The position numbers were made by a program, and so were the translations under genes. The notes under the pieces are model-generated. The model searched no databases. It was not told the origin of the DNA and saw only the letters and a program-made list of their open reading frames with translations. A stretch of DNA of 64,000 nt from Bugula neritina (taxonomy: Eukaryota > Bryozoa > Gymnolaemata > Cheilostomatida > Bugulidae), in NCBI GenBank assembly GCA_964035545.1, contig OZ037768.1:17045875-17109874 (forward strand). Direction: 5' to 3'. Positions within the stretch are counted from its first letter, which is position 1. Every line of letters starts with the position of its first letter. Positions 1 to 13,859 of the stretch are shown here, one piece after another.

Positions 1-3000
1 TGGAATCTCAAGTTTCCCAATTGCAGAGCGAGAATCTTGAACTGAAAGCCAAAGTTGCAGAACATGACTTGAAAATATCCAAAATTGAGGACAATCCCAG
101 AGCAATCTATGCTACTGACAGCAAACTAACCAGAAGGAAGAGATCAGCCAGTGGTACAATTGACTACGGCTACACTGATGACAGACACAAGTATGCCTAT
201 GGAACAGGTGGCGGAGGTATGTTTGCTGCCCTAAACATTTTCTAATATGGCACATCATCCAACAGCAATTTCGGTAATCCGACAAAACTTCTTGTGGTAT
301 TTAAATGAATAGTGTTATTGAGAGTGTGCAAATTTTTACCATATACTCAACTAATTTTATGATTTTAAATTTTATTAGCATGCGCCTGCCCAGCTGGTCC
401 ACAAGGTCCCCCAGGTCCTCCAGGTCCCAAAGGAGACAGAGGAGATGCTGGTAGACCAGGTTACAATGGTCAACCAGGTCCAGTTGGAGCCACTGGTACA
501 GCTGGAGTTGGTCTCAAAGGACAAAGAGGTGCCACTGGTTCCACTGGTGTTCGAGGACAAGGATCTGTTGGTGCACCAGGATATGATGGTAAAGATGGTC
601 TGCCTGGAGTACCTGGTAGAGATGGAGATACCGGCCCAATGGGAGCACCTGGTGTTCCAGGATATGATGGTAAAGATGGAGCTCCAGGACTACCTGGTCA
701 AGATGGTAACAATGGTTTGCCTGGACGAGATGGTGTTGATGGTCAAGATGGAGAGCCAGGAGCTCGAGGATTACCTGGATATGATGGTAAAGATGGAGCT
801 CCAGGCCCACAAGGCTTGCCAGGACGACAAGGTGAACGAGGATTTGATGGTCAACCAGGAGCAGCCGGAAAAGATGGTGCTCCAGGACCAGCTGGACCTC
901 AAGGTGCTCCCGGAAAAGATGGTACCGATGGTCGACATGGTACAGATGGAAACCATGGTAATGATGGGCAAGATGGACAACCAGGCCAACCAGGAGAACC
1001 CGGACCACAAGGTCAACCAGGACCACAAGGAGGCCGAGGTCATCCAGGAAGAGATGGATCTGATGGTCAACCAGGAGAGCCTGGCAGAGATGGAGTTGAT
1101 GGAGCTCCAGGAGCACCAGGATATGATGGACAAGATGGACAACCAGGACCTTCAGGTCAACCAGGACCACAAGGAGCACCCGGTGAGCGTGGACAAGCAG
1201 GAGCACCAGGAAGAGATGGTGTGGATGGCGCACCAGGTCAGCCAGGAGAAAGAGGATCACAAGGTTCAGCCGGAAGAGATGGAGTTGATGGCCAACCAGG
1301 CCCAGCAGGTAGAGATGGTGTTGATGGCAAACCAGGTGCACCTGGATTTGATGGACAAGATGGTCAGCCAGGACCAGCTGGTCAACCAGGCCAGCCTGGC
1401 TCTCGTGGTGATCAAGGCCCTGCTGGTGCTCCAGGTAGAGATGGAGTTGATGGTCAGCCAGGACAAATAGGCCAAACTGGTGCTCCAGGACAACGTGGTG
1501 AACCAGGAGCACAAGGAGCATCAGGAAGAGATGGCAGTGATGGTCAACCAGGACAACGCGGACCAGCAGGCGCACCAGGTTTAGATGGACAAGATGGTCA
1601 ACCAGGAACACCAGGACAAGCAGGACAACAAGGAGCTGTGGGACCACAAGGAGCTCCAGGACCTCAAGGTGCACCTGGTGCACCTGGAGTAGCAGGAGCT
1701 GATGGATTTGATGGACAAGATGGTCAACCAGGACAAACTGGTGCACCTGGGCAAAGAGGAGAAGCTGGACAACCAGGGGCTGCAGGTAGAGATGGTATTG
1801 ATGGAGCACCAGGACAGCCAGGAAGAGATGGAGTTAATGGTCAGCCAGGACAGCAAGGAGCACCTGGACAAAGAGGACAAGATGGAGCACCTGGACAAAT
1901 TGGTGCACCAGGACAGCAAGGAGCACCAGGAGCACAAGGAGCACCAGGTCAACGAGGACAACAAGGAGCATCTGGAAGCCCTGGAAGAGATGGCAGTGAT
2001 GGTCAAAATGGTCAACCAGGACAACAAGGAGCACCAGGTCAACCTGGTCAAGCAGGTGCTCCAGGACAAGTTGGAGCTCCTGGTCAACAGGGAGCACCAG
2101 GACAACAAGGACAGCCAGGATCACAAGGTGCACCAGGCCAAAGAGGTCAAGCTGGAGCACCAGGACAAGCTGGAGCAGCTGGACAGCCAGGAGCTGCTGG
2201 TCAACCAGGTAGAGATGGTGCTGCTGGACAACCAGGACAACAAGGTGCACAAGGTCAACCAGGTACTCCAGGACAAGCTGGTGCACCAGGTCAATCTGGA
2301 GCACCAGGTCAACAAGGTGCTGCAGGCGCTCCAGGAGCACCCGGACAGAGAGGTCAAGCTGGGCAACCAGGCACAGCTGGACAAGCCGGAGCACCAGGAC
2401 AAGTCGGAGCACCAGGACAAGCTGGAGCACCAGGACGAGATGGACAGGCAGGCGCTCGAGGACAAGCAGGAGCAGCTGGTAGAGATGGAAACAATGGAGC
2501 ACCTGGAGCACCAGGTAGAGATGGCAGCGATGGACAGCCAGGTCAGCCAGGAACATCAGGAGCACCTGGAACCCCAGGCCAACAAGGAGCACCTGGTCAA
2601 CAAGGAGCACCAGGCACACCAGGCCGAGATGGAGCTGCTGGTCAACCCGGTCAACAAGGAGCACCAGGACAAAGAGGTCAAGCTGGAGCACCAGGACAAG
2701 CTGGAGCAGCTGGACAGCCAGGAGCTGCTGGTCAACCAGGTAGAGATGGTGCTGCTGGACAACCAGGACAACAAGGAACACCAGGACAGGCTGGAGCACC
2801 AGGGCAAGCTGGAGCACCAGGACAACAAGGAGCACCTGGCCAACGTGGTCAAGCTGGATCTCCAGGACAGGCAGGAGCAGCTGGTCAACCAGGCGCTGCT
2901 GGACAACCAGGAAGAGATGGTGCCGCTGGTCAACCAGGTCAACAAGGTGCAGCAGGACAACCAGGTCAAGCTGGTGCCCCAGGACAACGAGGCCAAGCAG

Positions 3001-6000
3001 GAGCACCCGGTCAACAAGGAGCACCAGGTACACCAGGAAGAGATGGGGTTGCTGGCCAACCTGGCCAACAAGGAGCACCAGGACAAAGAGGACAAGCTGG
3101 AGCACCAGGTCAAGCTGGAGCACCAGGACAAGCTGGAGCACCTGGTCAAGCCGGACAAGCAGGTCAACAAGGGGCACCTGGTCAACAAGGAGCACCAGGC
3201 ACACCAGGCCGAGATGGCGCTGCTGGTCAACCAGGACAACAAGGAGCACCTGGACAAAGAGGTCAAGCCGGATCACCAGGACAAGCTGGAGCAGCTGGAC
3301 AACCAGGAGCAGCTGGTCAACCAGGTAGAGATGGTGCAGCTGGACAACCAGGACAGCAAGGAGCTCCAGGACAGGCTGGAGCACCAGGACAAGCTGGAGC
3401 ACCAGGACAACAAGGAGCACCTGGACAAAGAGGCCAAGCTGGAGCCCCAGGTCAAACTGGAGCAGCTGGACAACCAGGTGCTGCTGGACAACCAGGAAGA
3501 GATGGTGCTGCTGGTCAACCGGGTCAACAAGGTGCAGCAGGACAAGCTGGAGCACCAGGACAAGCTGGAGCTCCTGGTCAAGCTGGAGCACCAGGTCAAC
3601 GAGGACAAGCTGGAGCACCAGGTAGAGATGGTAGCAATGGTCAACCAGGTGCTGCCGGAAGAGATGGAGCACCTGGTCAACAGGGAGCACAAGGTCAACC
3701 TGGTACACCAGGTCAAGCTGGAGCACCAGGTCAACGTGGCGCTGCAGGCACACCAGGACAAGCAGGAGCACCTGGACAGGCTGGAGCACAAGGAGCACCC
3801 GGTCAAAGAGGTCAAGCTGGAGCACCAGGTCAACAAGGAGCAGCTGGACAACCAGGTGCTGCTGGACAACCAGGAAGAGATGGTGCTGCTGGTCAACCAG
3901 GTCAGCAAGGCGCAGCAGGACAGCCAGGTACTCCAGGCCAAGCTGGAGCTCCTGGTCAAGCTGGAGCACCAGGACAACAAGGACAAGCAGGTGCACCAGG
4001 ACAAGCTGGAGCCCCTGGTCAATCTGGAGCACCAGGTCAAAGAGGAGCAGCTGGACAACCAGGTGCTGCTGGTCAACCAGGAAGAGACGGTGCAGCTGGT
4101 CAACCAGGTCAACAAGGAGCACCAGGACAGAGAGGTCAAGCTGGAGCACCAGGACAAGCTGGAGCAGCTGGACAGCAAGGAGCACCCGGAGCACCAGGTA
4201 GAGATGGTGCAGCTGGTCAACCTGGTCAACAAGGAGCAGCTGGTCAACCAGGAACTCCAGGACAAGCAGGAGCACCAGGTCAACGTGGCGCTGCAGGTAC
4301 ACCAGGACAAGCAGGAGCACCAGGACAACAGGGAGCACAAGGTGCACCTGGAAGAGACGGAAACAACGGGCAACCTGGTCAACAAGGAGCTCAAGGACAA
4401 GCTGGAGCACCTGGTCAACAAGGAGCACCAGGCACACCAGGCCGAGATGGAGCTGCTGGTCAACCCGGTCAACAAGGAGCACCAGGACAAAGAGGTCAAG
4501 CTGGAGCACCAGGACAAACTGGAGCAGCTGGACAACCAGGTGCTGCTGGTCAACCAGGTAGAGATGGTGCAGCTGGACAACCAGGACAGCAAGGAGCTGC
4601 AGGTCAAGCTGGAGCACCAGGACAAGCTGGAGCACCAGGACAACAAGGAGCACCAGGCCAAAGAGGTCAAGCAGGAGCACCAGGTGCAGCAGGACAAGCC
4701 GGAGCTCCAGGAAGAGATGGTGCCGCAGGACAACCAGGTTCTGCCGGTCAGCCAGGTAGAGATGGTGCTGCTGGTCAACCAGGACAACAAGGCGCAGCTG
4801 GTCAACCAGGAACACCTGGTCAACAAGGTGCACCTGGTCAACAAGGAGCACCTGGTCAAAGAGGTCAAGCTGGTGCACCAGGACAAGCTGGAGCAGCTGG
4901 ACAACCAGGAGCTGCAGGTCAACCAGGAAGAGATGGATCTGCTGGACAACCAGGACAAGCTGGAGCACCAGGACAAAGAGGACAAGCTGGAGCACCAGGA
5001 CAAGCTGGAGCAGCTGGACAACCAGGAGCTGCAGGTCAACCAGGAAGAGATGGATCTGCTGGACAACCAGGACAACAAGGTGCACCAGGTCAAGCTGGCG
5101 CACCAGGACAACAAGGTCAAGCAGGTGCTCCAGGAAGAGATGGTGCTGCTGGACAGCCAGGAGCCCAAGGACAACCAGGAACACCAGGACAGCAAGGTGC
5201 CCCAGGTCAACGTGGACAAGCAGGTGCCCAAGGACAGTCAGGAGCACCAGGAGTTCCAGGTAGAGATGGTGCTGTTGGACAACCAGGACAACAAGGAGCC
5301 CCAGGAGCTCCAGGAAGAGATGGAGCTAACGGACAGAATGGACAACCTGGAGCCCAAGGCCAACCAGGAACACCTGGACAACAAGGTGCACCAGGATCAC
5401 CTGGCCGAGATGGCAACAATGGCCAACCTGGAACACCAGGTCAACAAGGAGCAGCTGGGCAAGCAGGAGCCCCAGGACAAGCAGGAGCACCAGGTCAACG
5501 TGGTGCTGCAGGCACACCAGGACAAGCAGGTGCACCAGGACAACAGGGAGCACAAGGCGCACCTGGAAGAGACGGAAACAACGGGCAACCTGGTCAACAA
5601 GGAGCTCAAGGACAAGCTGGAGCACCTGGTCAACAAGGAGCACCAGGCACACCAGGCCGAGATGGAGCTGCTGGTCAACCCGGTCAACAAGGAGCACCAG
5701 GACAAAGAGGTCAAGCTGGAGCACCAGGACAAACTGGAGCAGCTGGACAACCAGGTGCTGCTGGTCAACCAGGTAGAGATGGTGCAGCTGGACAACCAGG
5801 ACAGCAAGGAGCTGCAGGTCAAGCTGGAGCACCAGGACAAGCTGGAGCTCCAGGACAACAAGGAGCACCAGGCCAAAGAGGTCAAGCAGGAGCACCAGGT
5901 GCAGCAGGACAAGCCGGAGCTCCAGGAAGAGATGGTGCCGCAGGACAACCAGGTTCTGCCGGTCAGCCAGGTAGAGATGGTGCTGCTGGTCAACCAGGAC

Positions 6001-9000
6001 AACAAGGCGCAGCTGGTCAACCAGGAACACCTGGTCAACAAGGTGCACCTGGTCAACAAGGAGCACCTGGTCAAAGAGGTCAAGCTGGTGCACCAGGACA
6101 AGCTGGAGCAGCTGGACAACCAGGAGCAGCAGGTCAACCAGGTAGAGATGGCGCTGCTGGTCAACCTGGACAACGAGGAGCTGCTGGTCAACCAGGAACA
6201 CCTGGTCAAGCAGGCGCACCAGGTCAAGCAGGTGCACCTGGTCAACAAGGTCAAGCTGGATCACCAGGACAAGCTGGAGCACCTGGACAACAGGGAGCAC
6301 CAGGCACACCAGGACGAGATGGAGCTGCTGGTCAACCTGGTCAACAAGGAGCACCAGGACAGAGAGGTCAAGCTGGTTCACCAGGTCAAGCTGGAGCACC
6401 AGGACAGGCTGGAGCACCTGGTCAAGCAGGAGCACCAGGACAACAAGGCCAAGCTGGAGCACCAGGACAGGCTGGAGCACCAGGACAAGCAGGAGCACCA
6501 GGTCAAAGAGGTCAAGCTGGTACCCCAGGAGCAGCAGGTAACCCAGGAAGAGATGGTGCCGCCGGTCAACCTGGCCAACAAGGTGCCCCAGGACAACAAG
6601 GACAAGCAGGAGCACCAGGACAAGCAGGAGCACCAGGACAAGCAGGAGCTGCTGGCCGAGATGGCTCAAACGGTAGAGATGGTGCAGTTGGCCAACCTGG
6701 CCAACAAGGTGCACCAGGTCAACAAGGACAAGCAGGAGCACCCGGAGCACCTGGCCGAGATGGCAACACAGGAGCACCAGGAACACCTGGTAGAGATGGA
6801 GCAAACGGTCAAGCTGGAGCACCTGGACAACGAGGAGCCGCAGGACAGCCAGGTACCCCAGGACAAGCTGGAGCACCAGGACAAGCTGGCCAACAAGGCG
6901 CTCCAGGTCAAGCTGGAACACCCGGACAACAAGGTGCTGCTGGTCAACCAGGTAGAGATGGTGCTGCTGGACAACCAGGGCAACAAGGCGCAGCAGGTCA
7001 GACTGGAGCTCCAGGACAACCAGGTGCTGCTGGTAGAGATGGTGTTGCTGGTCAACCAGGACAAGCTGGAGCACCTGGACAAAGAGGTCAAGCTGGAGCA
7101 CCAGGACAAGCAGGAGCAGCTGGACAGCCAGGTGCTGCTGGTCAACCAGGTAGAGATGGTGCTGCTGGACAATCAGGTCAAGCCGGACCACAAGGAGCTC
7201 CTGGAACCCCAGGAAGAGATGGTGCAGCTGGTCAGCCAGGACAAGCTGGAGCACCAGGACAAAGAGGTCAAGCTGGAGCACCAGGACAAGCTGGAGCAGC
7301 TGGACAGCCCGGTGCTGCTGGTCAACCAGGTAGAGATGGTGCTGCTGGACAATCAGGTCAAGCCGGACCACAAGGAGCTCCTGGAACCCCAGGAAGAGAT
7401 GGTGCAGCTGGTCAGCCAGGACAAGCTGGAGCACCAGGACAAAGAGGACAAGCTGGAGCACCAGGACAAACAGGAGCAGCTGGACAACCAGGTGCTGCTG
7501 GTCAACCAGGTAGAGATGGCGCTGCTGGACAATCAGGTGCTGCTGGACGTGATGGCAACACAGGTGCTCCAGGTGCACCAGGCAGAGATGGTGCTCCTGG
7601 TCAACCAGGACAGCAAGGAGCTCCAGGACAAGCTGGAGCACCAGGACAAGCTGGAGCTCAAGGACAACAAGGTGCAGCTGGTCAAAGAGGACAAGCTGGT
7701 GCACCAGGACAAGCCGGTAGAGATGGAGCACCTGGTCAACCTGGTGCTGCAGGCAGAGATGGTGTGAATGGAAGAGATGGACAATCTGGACAGCCCGGTC
7801 AAGCTGGAGCACCAGGCCAAGCTGGTGCCCCAGGACAAGCAGGCTCAAGAGGACAAGCAGGTGCACCAGGTCAAGCTGGAGCACCAGGACAGGCTGGAGC
7901 ACCTGGACAACAGGGAGCACCAGGCACACCAGGACGAGATGGAGCTGCTGGTCAACCTGGTCAACAAGGAGCACCAGGACAGAGAGGTCAAGCTGGAGCA
8001 CCAGGACAAGCTGGAGCACCAGGACAAGCTGGAGCACCTGGTCAAGCAGGAGCACCAGGACAACAAGGTCAAGCTGGAGCACCAGGACAGGCTGGAGCAC
8101 CAGGACAAGCAGGAGCTGCAGGCAGAGATGGTGCTAATGGACAAGATGGAAGACAAGGAGCTCCAGGAAGAGATGGTGCTAATGGTCAACCAGGACAACA
8201 AGGTGCCCCAGGACAACAAGGACAAGCAGGAGCACCAGGACAAGCAGGAGCACCAGGACAACCAGGAGCTGCTGGCCGTGATGGCTCAAACGGAAGAGAT
8301 GGTGCCAATGGTCAACCTGGCCAACAAGGAGCCCCAGGACAACAAGGACAAGCAGGAGCACCAGGACAAGCAGGAGCACCAGGTCAAGCTGGAGCTGCAG
8401 GCAGAGATGGTGCTAATGGACAAGACGGAAGACAAGGAGCTCCAGGAAGAGATGGTGCCAATGGTCAACCAGGACAGCAAGGAGCTCAAGGAGCACCAGG
8501 ACAAGCAGGAGCCCCAGGACAAGCAGGAGCACCTGGTCAAGCTGGAGCTCAAGGAGCACCAGGACAAGCAGGATCACCAGGACAGGCTGGTGCACCTGGA
8601 CAAGCCGGAGCACCAGGACAAGCAGGCGCTCCAGGACAACAAGGCCAAGCTGGAGCACCAGGACAAGCTGGAGCACCAGGACAAGCAGGAGCTGCAGGCA
8701 GAGATGGTGCTAATGGACAAGATGGAAGACAAGGAGCTCCAGGAAGAGATGGTGCTAATGGTCAACCAGGACAACAAGGTGCCCCAGGACAACAAGGACA
8801 AGCAGGTGCACCAGGACAAGCAGGAGCACCAGGACAACCAGGAGCTGCTGGCCGTGATGGCTCAAACGGAAGAGATGGTGCCAATGGTCAACCTGGCCAA
8901 CAAGGTGCCCCAGGACAACAAGGACAAGCTGGAGCACCAGGACAAGCAGGAGCACCAGGTCAACCTGGAGCCGCAGGCAGAGATGGTGCTAATGGACAAG

Positions 9001-10769
9001 ATGGAAGACAAGGAGCTCCAGGAAGAGATGGTGCCAATGGTCAACCAGGACAGCAAGGAGCTCAAGGAGCACCAGGACAAGCAGGAGCTCCAGGACAAGC
9101 AGGAGCACCAGGACAACATGGCCAAGCTGGAGCACCAGGACAAGCTGGAGCACCAGGACAAGCAGGTGCAGCTGGACCAGCAGGTTCACCAGGACAACAA
9201 GGAGCACCTGGTGCCCCTGGTAGAGATGGAGTCAATGGCCAAAATGGTCAACAGGGCGCACAGGGAGTTGCTGGACAACCTGGTGCACCAGGTCAAGCAG
9301 GTGCAGCAGGACAACCTGGTACTCCAGGACAAGCAGGAGCACCTGGTCAAGCAGGACCAGCTGGAGCACCAGGACAAGCAGGAGCACCTGGCCAAGCAGG
9401 ACCAGCTGGAGCACCAGGACAACACGGAGTTGCTGGTGCCCCAGGAAACGCTGGAAGAGATGGCGTTAATGGACAAAATGGTCAAGCTGGTGCACAAGGT
9501 CAACCTGGACCAGCTGGACCAGCTGGAGCTCCTGGTAGAGATGGAGTCAATGGTGCCCCTGGACATCCAGGAAGTAATGGCGCACCAGGTGTTCCAGGAA
9601 GAGATGGTGTAAATGGACAAGCAGGAGTTAACGGACAACCAGGAGCACAAGGACCAGCTGGAGCACCAGGAAGCAATGGTGTTAATGGCCAGCAAGGAGC
9701 TCCAGGACCTGCTGGAAGAGATGGCAATCCTGGTGCACCAGGACGAGATGGCGCTAACGGACAAGCTGGACCTGCTGGACCCGCAGGTGCTAATGGACAA
9801 AATGGTGCCGCAGGCCGTGATGGAAATCCAGGTCCAGCAGGACCTGCAGGACAGCCTGGAGCACCAGGAGTTAATGGACAGAATGGACAAGATGGTCTTC
9901 CAGGAGTACCTGGTAGAGATGGAGTCAATGGTCAATCAGGTCAAAGAGGAGCCCAAGGACAACGAGGAGATACTGGAGCACCAGGACCTCAAGGTGCTGC
10001 AGGTGCACCAGGCCAGCATGGTGCCCCAGGTAGAGATGGAAATACTGGAGCACCAGGAAATGATGGAGCTCAAGGAGCACCAGGAGTACCAGGATATGAT
10101 GGTCAAGATGGACAACCAGGACAGCAAGGAGCACCTGGACCACAAGGTCCTCAAGGTAACTCTGGTCCAGCAGGACCTGCAGGACGAGATGGTCAAAATG
10201 GAGCACCAGGAGTACCAGGATATGATGGTCAAGATGGTAGACCCGGCCCACAAGGAGCACCTGGACCACAAGGAGCACGAGGAAACACAGGGCAAGCAGG
10301 GGCACGTGGTAGCGATGGCAAAGATGGCGCACCTGGTGTACCAGGATATGATGGCCAGCCAGGAGCCAACGGTGAACGTGGACCCGCAGGACCTGCAGGA
10401 CGAGATGGTAATCCAGGAGCACCAGGACACGATGGTGCACCAGGCGATGCTGGAGCACCCGGAGTAGATGGTGCACCTGGAGTGCCCGGAAGAGATGGCT
10501 ATGATGGACTACCAGGAAAAGATGGTGAACGAGGACCAGCAGGACCAGCAGGAGCAGCTGGCCATGATGGCAGACCAGGACCCCAAGGAGCACCAGGTGT
10601 TGATGGAGTAGATGGCAAAGATGGTTTACCAGGATTTGATGGACTACCAGGAGCACCTGGTCTAGATGGTGTGGATGGTGCACCAGGCCAAACTGGCGCC
10701 ACCGGACCAATCAGAATTATCGGCAAACCAGATCCAAATGCAGTAGGCGGTTATGCCAAAAGAAGATAA
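1..10769 (+). CDS. Giant transmembrane-type collagen A (5' partial; two exons visible: 1-216 and 379-10769)
   Basis: The window opens inside an exon (codons in frame from base 3) and at least 3,534 residues are visible. Counting from the first visible residue, 1-31 form a heptad coiled coil (core V4, L7, N11, L14, V18, I25, I28), the usual trimerisation device of membrane collagens. RRKR at 44-47 is a furin-type site. A Tyr-rich spacer (Tyr 55, 57, 64, 66) and CACP at 73-76 follow. The exon ends GGAG|gtatgt and resumes after ttattag at 379, phase 1. The second exon encodes about 1,146 Gly-X-Y triplets, broken only by two 2-residue slips near the start, and ends in a 19-residue tail (IRIIGKP...YAKRR). 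There is no fibrillar C-propeptide or NC1 domain. The centre is dominated by GQA, GQQ, GAP and GQP; the first and last few hundred residues are more charged (GYDGQDG, GRDG). By analogy with collagen B, the missing 5' exon should carry a transmembrane segment. Phylum-specific name unknown. Confidence 0.93.
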
Positions 10770-11039
10770 ATGACATAATATTTCTTATTACCTTATAATT
10801 TCATTACTATGTATACAATCAAGCACAGAGTGGAGGCTTGAACTGAAAGGACATCACAGCATTATTTTTATATTGTCCCATTTCTGTAAATATTTATGGT
10901 AATCAGACTTTAGGATAGTTATGGTTATAACTACATCAGTTGAGACATTATAATAATGTTCTACACTATTCATATTTTTGTTGCGTTATTGTTATGTTAT
11001 TATTTTAGTCCAGAACTGCTCAAAACCTAATACAGGTTC

Positions 11040-11045
11040 AATAAA
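11040..11045 (+). terminator. Probable poly(A) signal of collagen A
   Basis: An AATAAA hexamer lies 271 bp after the collagen A stop codon, the first canonical signal I see downstream. No GU-rich downstream element was verified. Confidence 0.4.
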
Positions 11046-12755
11046 TGTAAGAGATGATTATATGCACACTTTTCTATTATTAGAATTTCTCAGAATACAA
11101 ATGGCTAAGACCTACTGTACACATAGCTCAGGAGTGCAAATTAAATCACTTGACAAATAATTTGCAGAAAACAAATTCAAAAGGAACATTTTTAGACACA
11201 CACCTTTAAACCAACAACACTCAACTCCCTAAATTTACAGTATATTTTTAATAACATGCATAGTCTAAACACAGTATTAAAAAACAAACAAGTATGGCTG
11301 CAGTTTATAATTTAATTAGCTAAAATTGCATAATTTAAAAGTAGCAGTCTTCATTATTACCAAAAATATCATAAACTTTGAGGTATTATAATATTAAATA
11401 TAGAATTTTCACCTAGAAAAGTAGGCCGTAATGGCAGCACTCCAGGCTAAACTTTGCCTAAACTGATTACAATTATGAAAAGTATTCAGGCCCAAGTATT
11501 ACACTGCAGTTAGTGCATAGTTCTGAATGATCTAGAATTCCAATATGTGATATCTAATGGGCACAACTATTTAAATTTTCTGCTCAACTATTCCTATAGC
11601 AGTTCAAAAATAGATGCTCAGCTAAAATGTAAATGTACATACAAATTAGTAGCAAATTTAGTAACTAAAGTAATTTGGTTTATCACTACCATATCAAGCC
11701 CTGCAATACTGTAAGTCAAAGTTTCCAGCAAATTGTGTATAAATTATGTCATTTGCTCTTCCATAGTGCACCACACAAAAATATGAAGATCCATAGTCTG
11801 GCAGAAAAACACCAATTTTTGACTTAGGTTCGCAACCCCGGATAAAGTTTTTTTCTCTTCTGATTATTCAAATATAGGGTCTAGGTAAATGTTTCCAGGT
11901 GGGTGTGGACTTCTTACCCTTGAGCATTTTGAGAAATTCAAGATGGCCGCCAGGCACTAGACGATTCTTTATAATTCAAATGTATCTACCCACCGAGGCT
12001 AAATTTAAGGTTCCAATGCTTTGAAATCTTTAGAAATTAATATAATAAAGATGCATGTGTCCTTATCATGTGTATTATTGAGTAATAGGCAAATGATCCC
12101 CAAGGGTAACTAAGCTAAGCCTTTATCATTCATTTTTTTAAGTTTAACCTAGCCTTGCCGTGTTTATAATTTCCTTGCATCTCTGCATCAGTTTGTTCTA
12201 AATTCTATGGGGTGATGTTATATGCTGATTACAAATATGTCCAACAAATAAAGCTGAAAGGGGTTCTGCAAAATTGAAATGCAACGCCATTGTCATTTGA
12301 GCTAAATAGCAATTTATTTCAAACTAGCATGCCTATCAAAAAGGTTTGTTGAGCTGCCAATTTAATAGTTATTTTCAGTTTTAAGACTTTAGCCATGTTT
12401 TTTAAAGTTAGAAAAAGGGGTCAACAACCTTAATAACACAACACCATGACTTCTTAACATAATTTAATTGCTTTATTATTGACACATCGTTTATCTAAAT
12501 ATTGACATTTTTGCTTTCGAAAACTACTTCTACTATCAGCACATTTGACTTTTTCTCTAAAAACATTTGTAAACAGTTTTTTTTATGAATAAGAATCTAT
12601 TTTATGCTGGGGGAAGTAATACATCCATTAAAACAGTGGTTCCCTACCTTTTTCATACCAATCTCCTTTCATAAAATTTTACTATTAATTTCTCCACTTT
12701 AATGACTTATGTCCAGTGCAATGGAACACTAATGGTTGAAACGGATTTGGTGAAA
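11046..12755. other. Non-coding AT-rich stretch
   Basis: No convincing exon on either strand. Apart from the dispersed repeat copy at about 11791-11952, I see only unstructured AT-rich sequence with frequent stops. Confidence 0.6.
11791..11952 (-). repeat. Dispersed repeat, copy 1 (inverted relative to 17519-17672)
   Basis: About 155 bp matches the reverse complement of 17519-17672 at roughly 80% by eye. Shared landmarks are GTCTGGCAGA, CGGATAAAGTTTTTTTCTC, GTAAATGTTTCCAGGTGGGT and CAAGATGGCC. No coding content. The two copies flank the decayed-transposon region in opposite orientation, but nothing shows they are ends of a single element. Confidence 0.7.
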
Positions 12756-12759
12756 GTAG

Positions 12760-13850
12760 TTAATTCTACTTTTGGTGGTTTTCCCAAAATGCTAAATAGA
12801 AAAAGTCTCCCCAGAATGTACTGGGCCTGAGAATATTGGTGGGAGAGCTGTTGAAGCCAGTCTTTGATGAAAATGTAATCACTAGCATGGAGGACCTTGA
12901 AAAGATGTTGACTAAGATTTCAGAGAGCTCAAGAACAGCAAAACTGTGGGTCATGTGCTTTATTAGACCAATTTTTACCATCAACACCCACATCAAAGCT
13001 GATAGAGAAGGAGACTGGGCCTTACACCTAGCAATGGAAGAGGAAATGCATTTATATCTGTATAGCATGTAGGTCATGCCACAAGATGTAAGGATTGAAT
13101 TCGTGACTGGTAACCACACAATGCATCATAAACTCGGCCAGCTCAACAGCATCTGGTCAAACATGACCATTGAGGTGACCTTTGTGAGATGTGGTCACAG
13201 CAAGGGGGAATCATTGGCATCACCAATAAAACTGAAATTGTCAAGGTGTGGGTGTATAGTACTTCTGCATGCAACAAGATACAGTAAGGCCTCAGTGACA
13301 TCAGAGATGAGTCTGAAATAAATGCTTCCACTACTCATAAGGAAGAGATGCAATCAAGAATCCAATCTGATTCAAGGGACAGAAAGTTTGTCAAAGGGAA
13401 GATTGAACTCTGCAATGTCCTACTCGAAGAAGGATGCCACCCAGTTGCTCTTGTCAATATTGAAACAGAGAAAGTCATCAGTTATTCAGCAATTATTATT
13501 AACAATATTTTTGTCATAGGTAAAGCATATATACAAGAATTTAAAGTGAACTAGTCGGAGGGGTTAACTAAATCCTTGTCATCTAAAGTGAAGACAATGG
13601 TATCATCTCAAAGGCATATTAAGGTTTCTAATACCACTGTATGTGATACTGAAGTCATATATGCCCGAACCATTGTACTCAAGCAGACCAAGAATTTGAA
13701 TGTGGGCTCTTTAATAGCTCATAAACTTGCAGCATTGTCACCTTCTACATTCAAGGAAACAGGGAAAATAAGAAAAACTAAGACCAAGTTAATTTTAAAA
13801 AAATCTGTGAAAATTAAGTTTTCAGAACAGTCTGCGACAAGAAGATAAGA
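12760..13850 (+). pseudogene. Decayed copy of a multicopy invertebrate gene family of unknown function
   Basis: Reading through stops and frame changes, consecutive plus-strand segments (about 12836-13072, 13076-13260, 13348-13500, 13576-13848) look like successive parts of one protein. Landmarks are GDWALHL, a partly preserved region with LNSIWSNM and FVRCGHSKG, a segment containing SDSRDRKFVKGKIELCN, then CDTEVIYAR and AHKLAALSPSTF. From memory this pattern resembles uncharacterised multicopy proteins of mollusc and cnidarian genomes (intact relatives read like WNGIWSDM, MRYGHGPGG, VYDTxVIYSR, LLSHELAPVPTSMF). In-frame stops near 13070 and 13319 and frame shifts show it is dead. It runs directly into a LINE 3' end. 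Function unknown; transposon-linked spread is an inference. Confidence 0.55.
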
Positions 13851-13859
13851 AAATTCCCA

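Noticed and set aside
1702-7767. 2,021-codon plus-strand frame overlapping collagen A, and minus-strand frames up to 1,137 codons (1834-5247)
   Set aside because: Strict 9-bp repetition of Gly-X-Y codons happens to avoid stops in other frames. The translations are repetitive Lys/Glu/Gln/His or Leu/Val mixtures with no start context or splice logic.
12766-13119. 117-codon minus-strand frame
   Set aside because: Antisense to the plus-strand pseudogene, whose blocks match a protein family pattern; the minus translation shows none.
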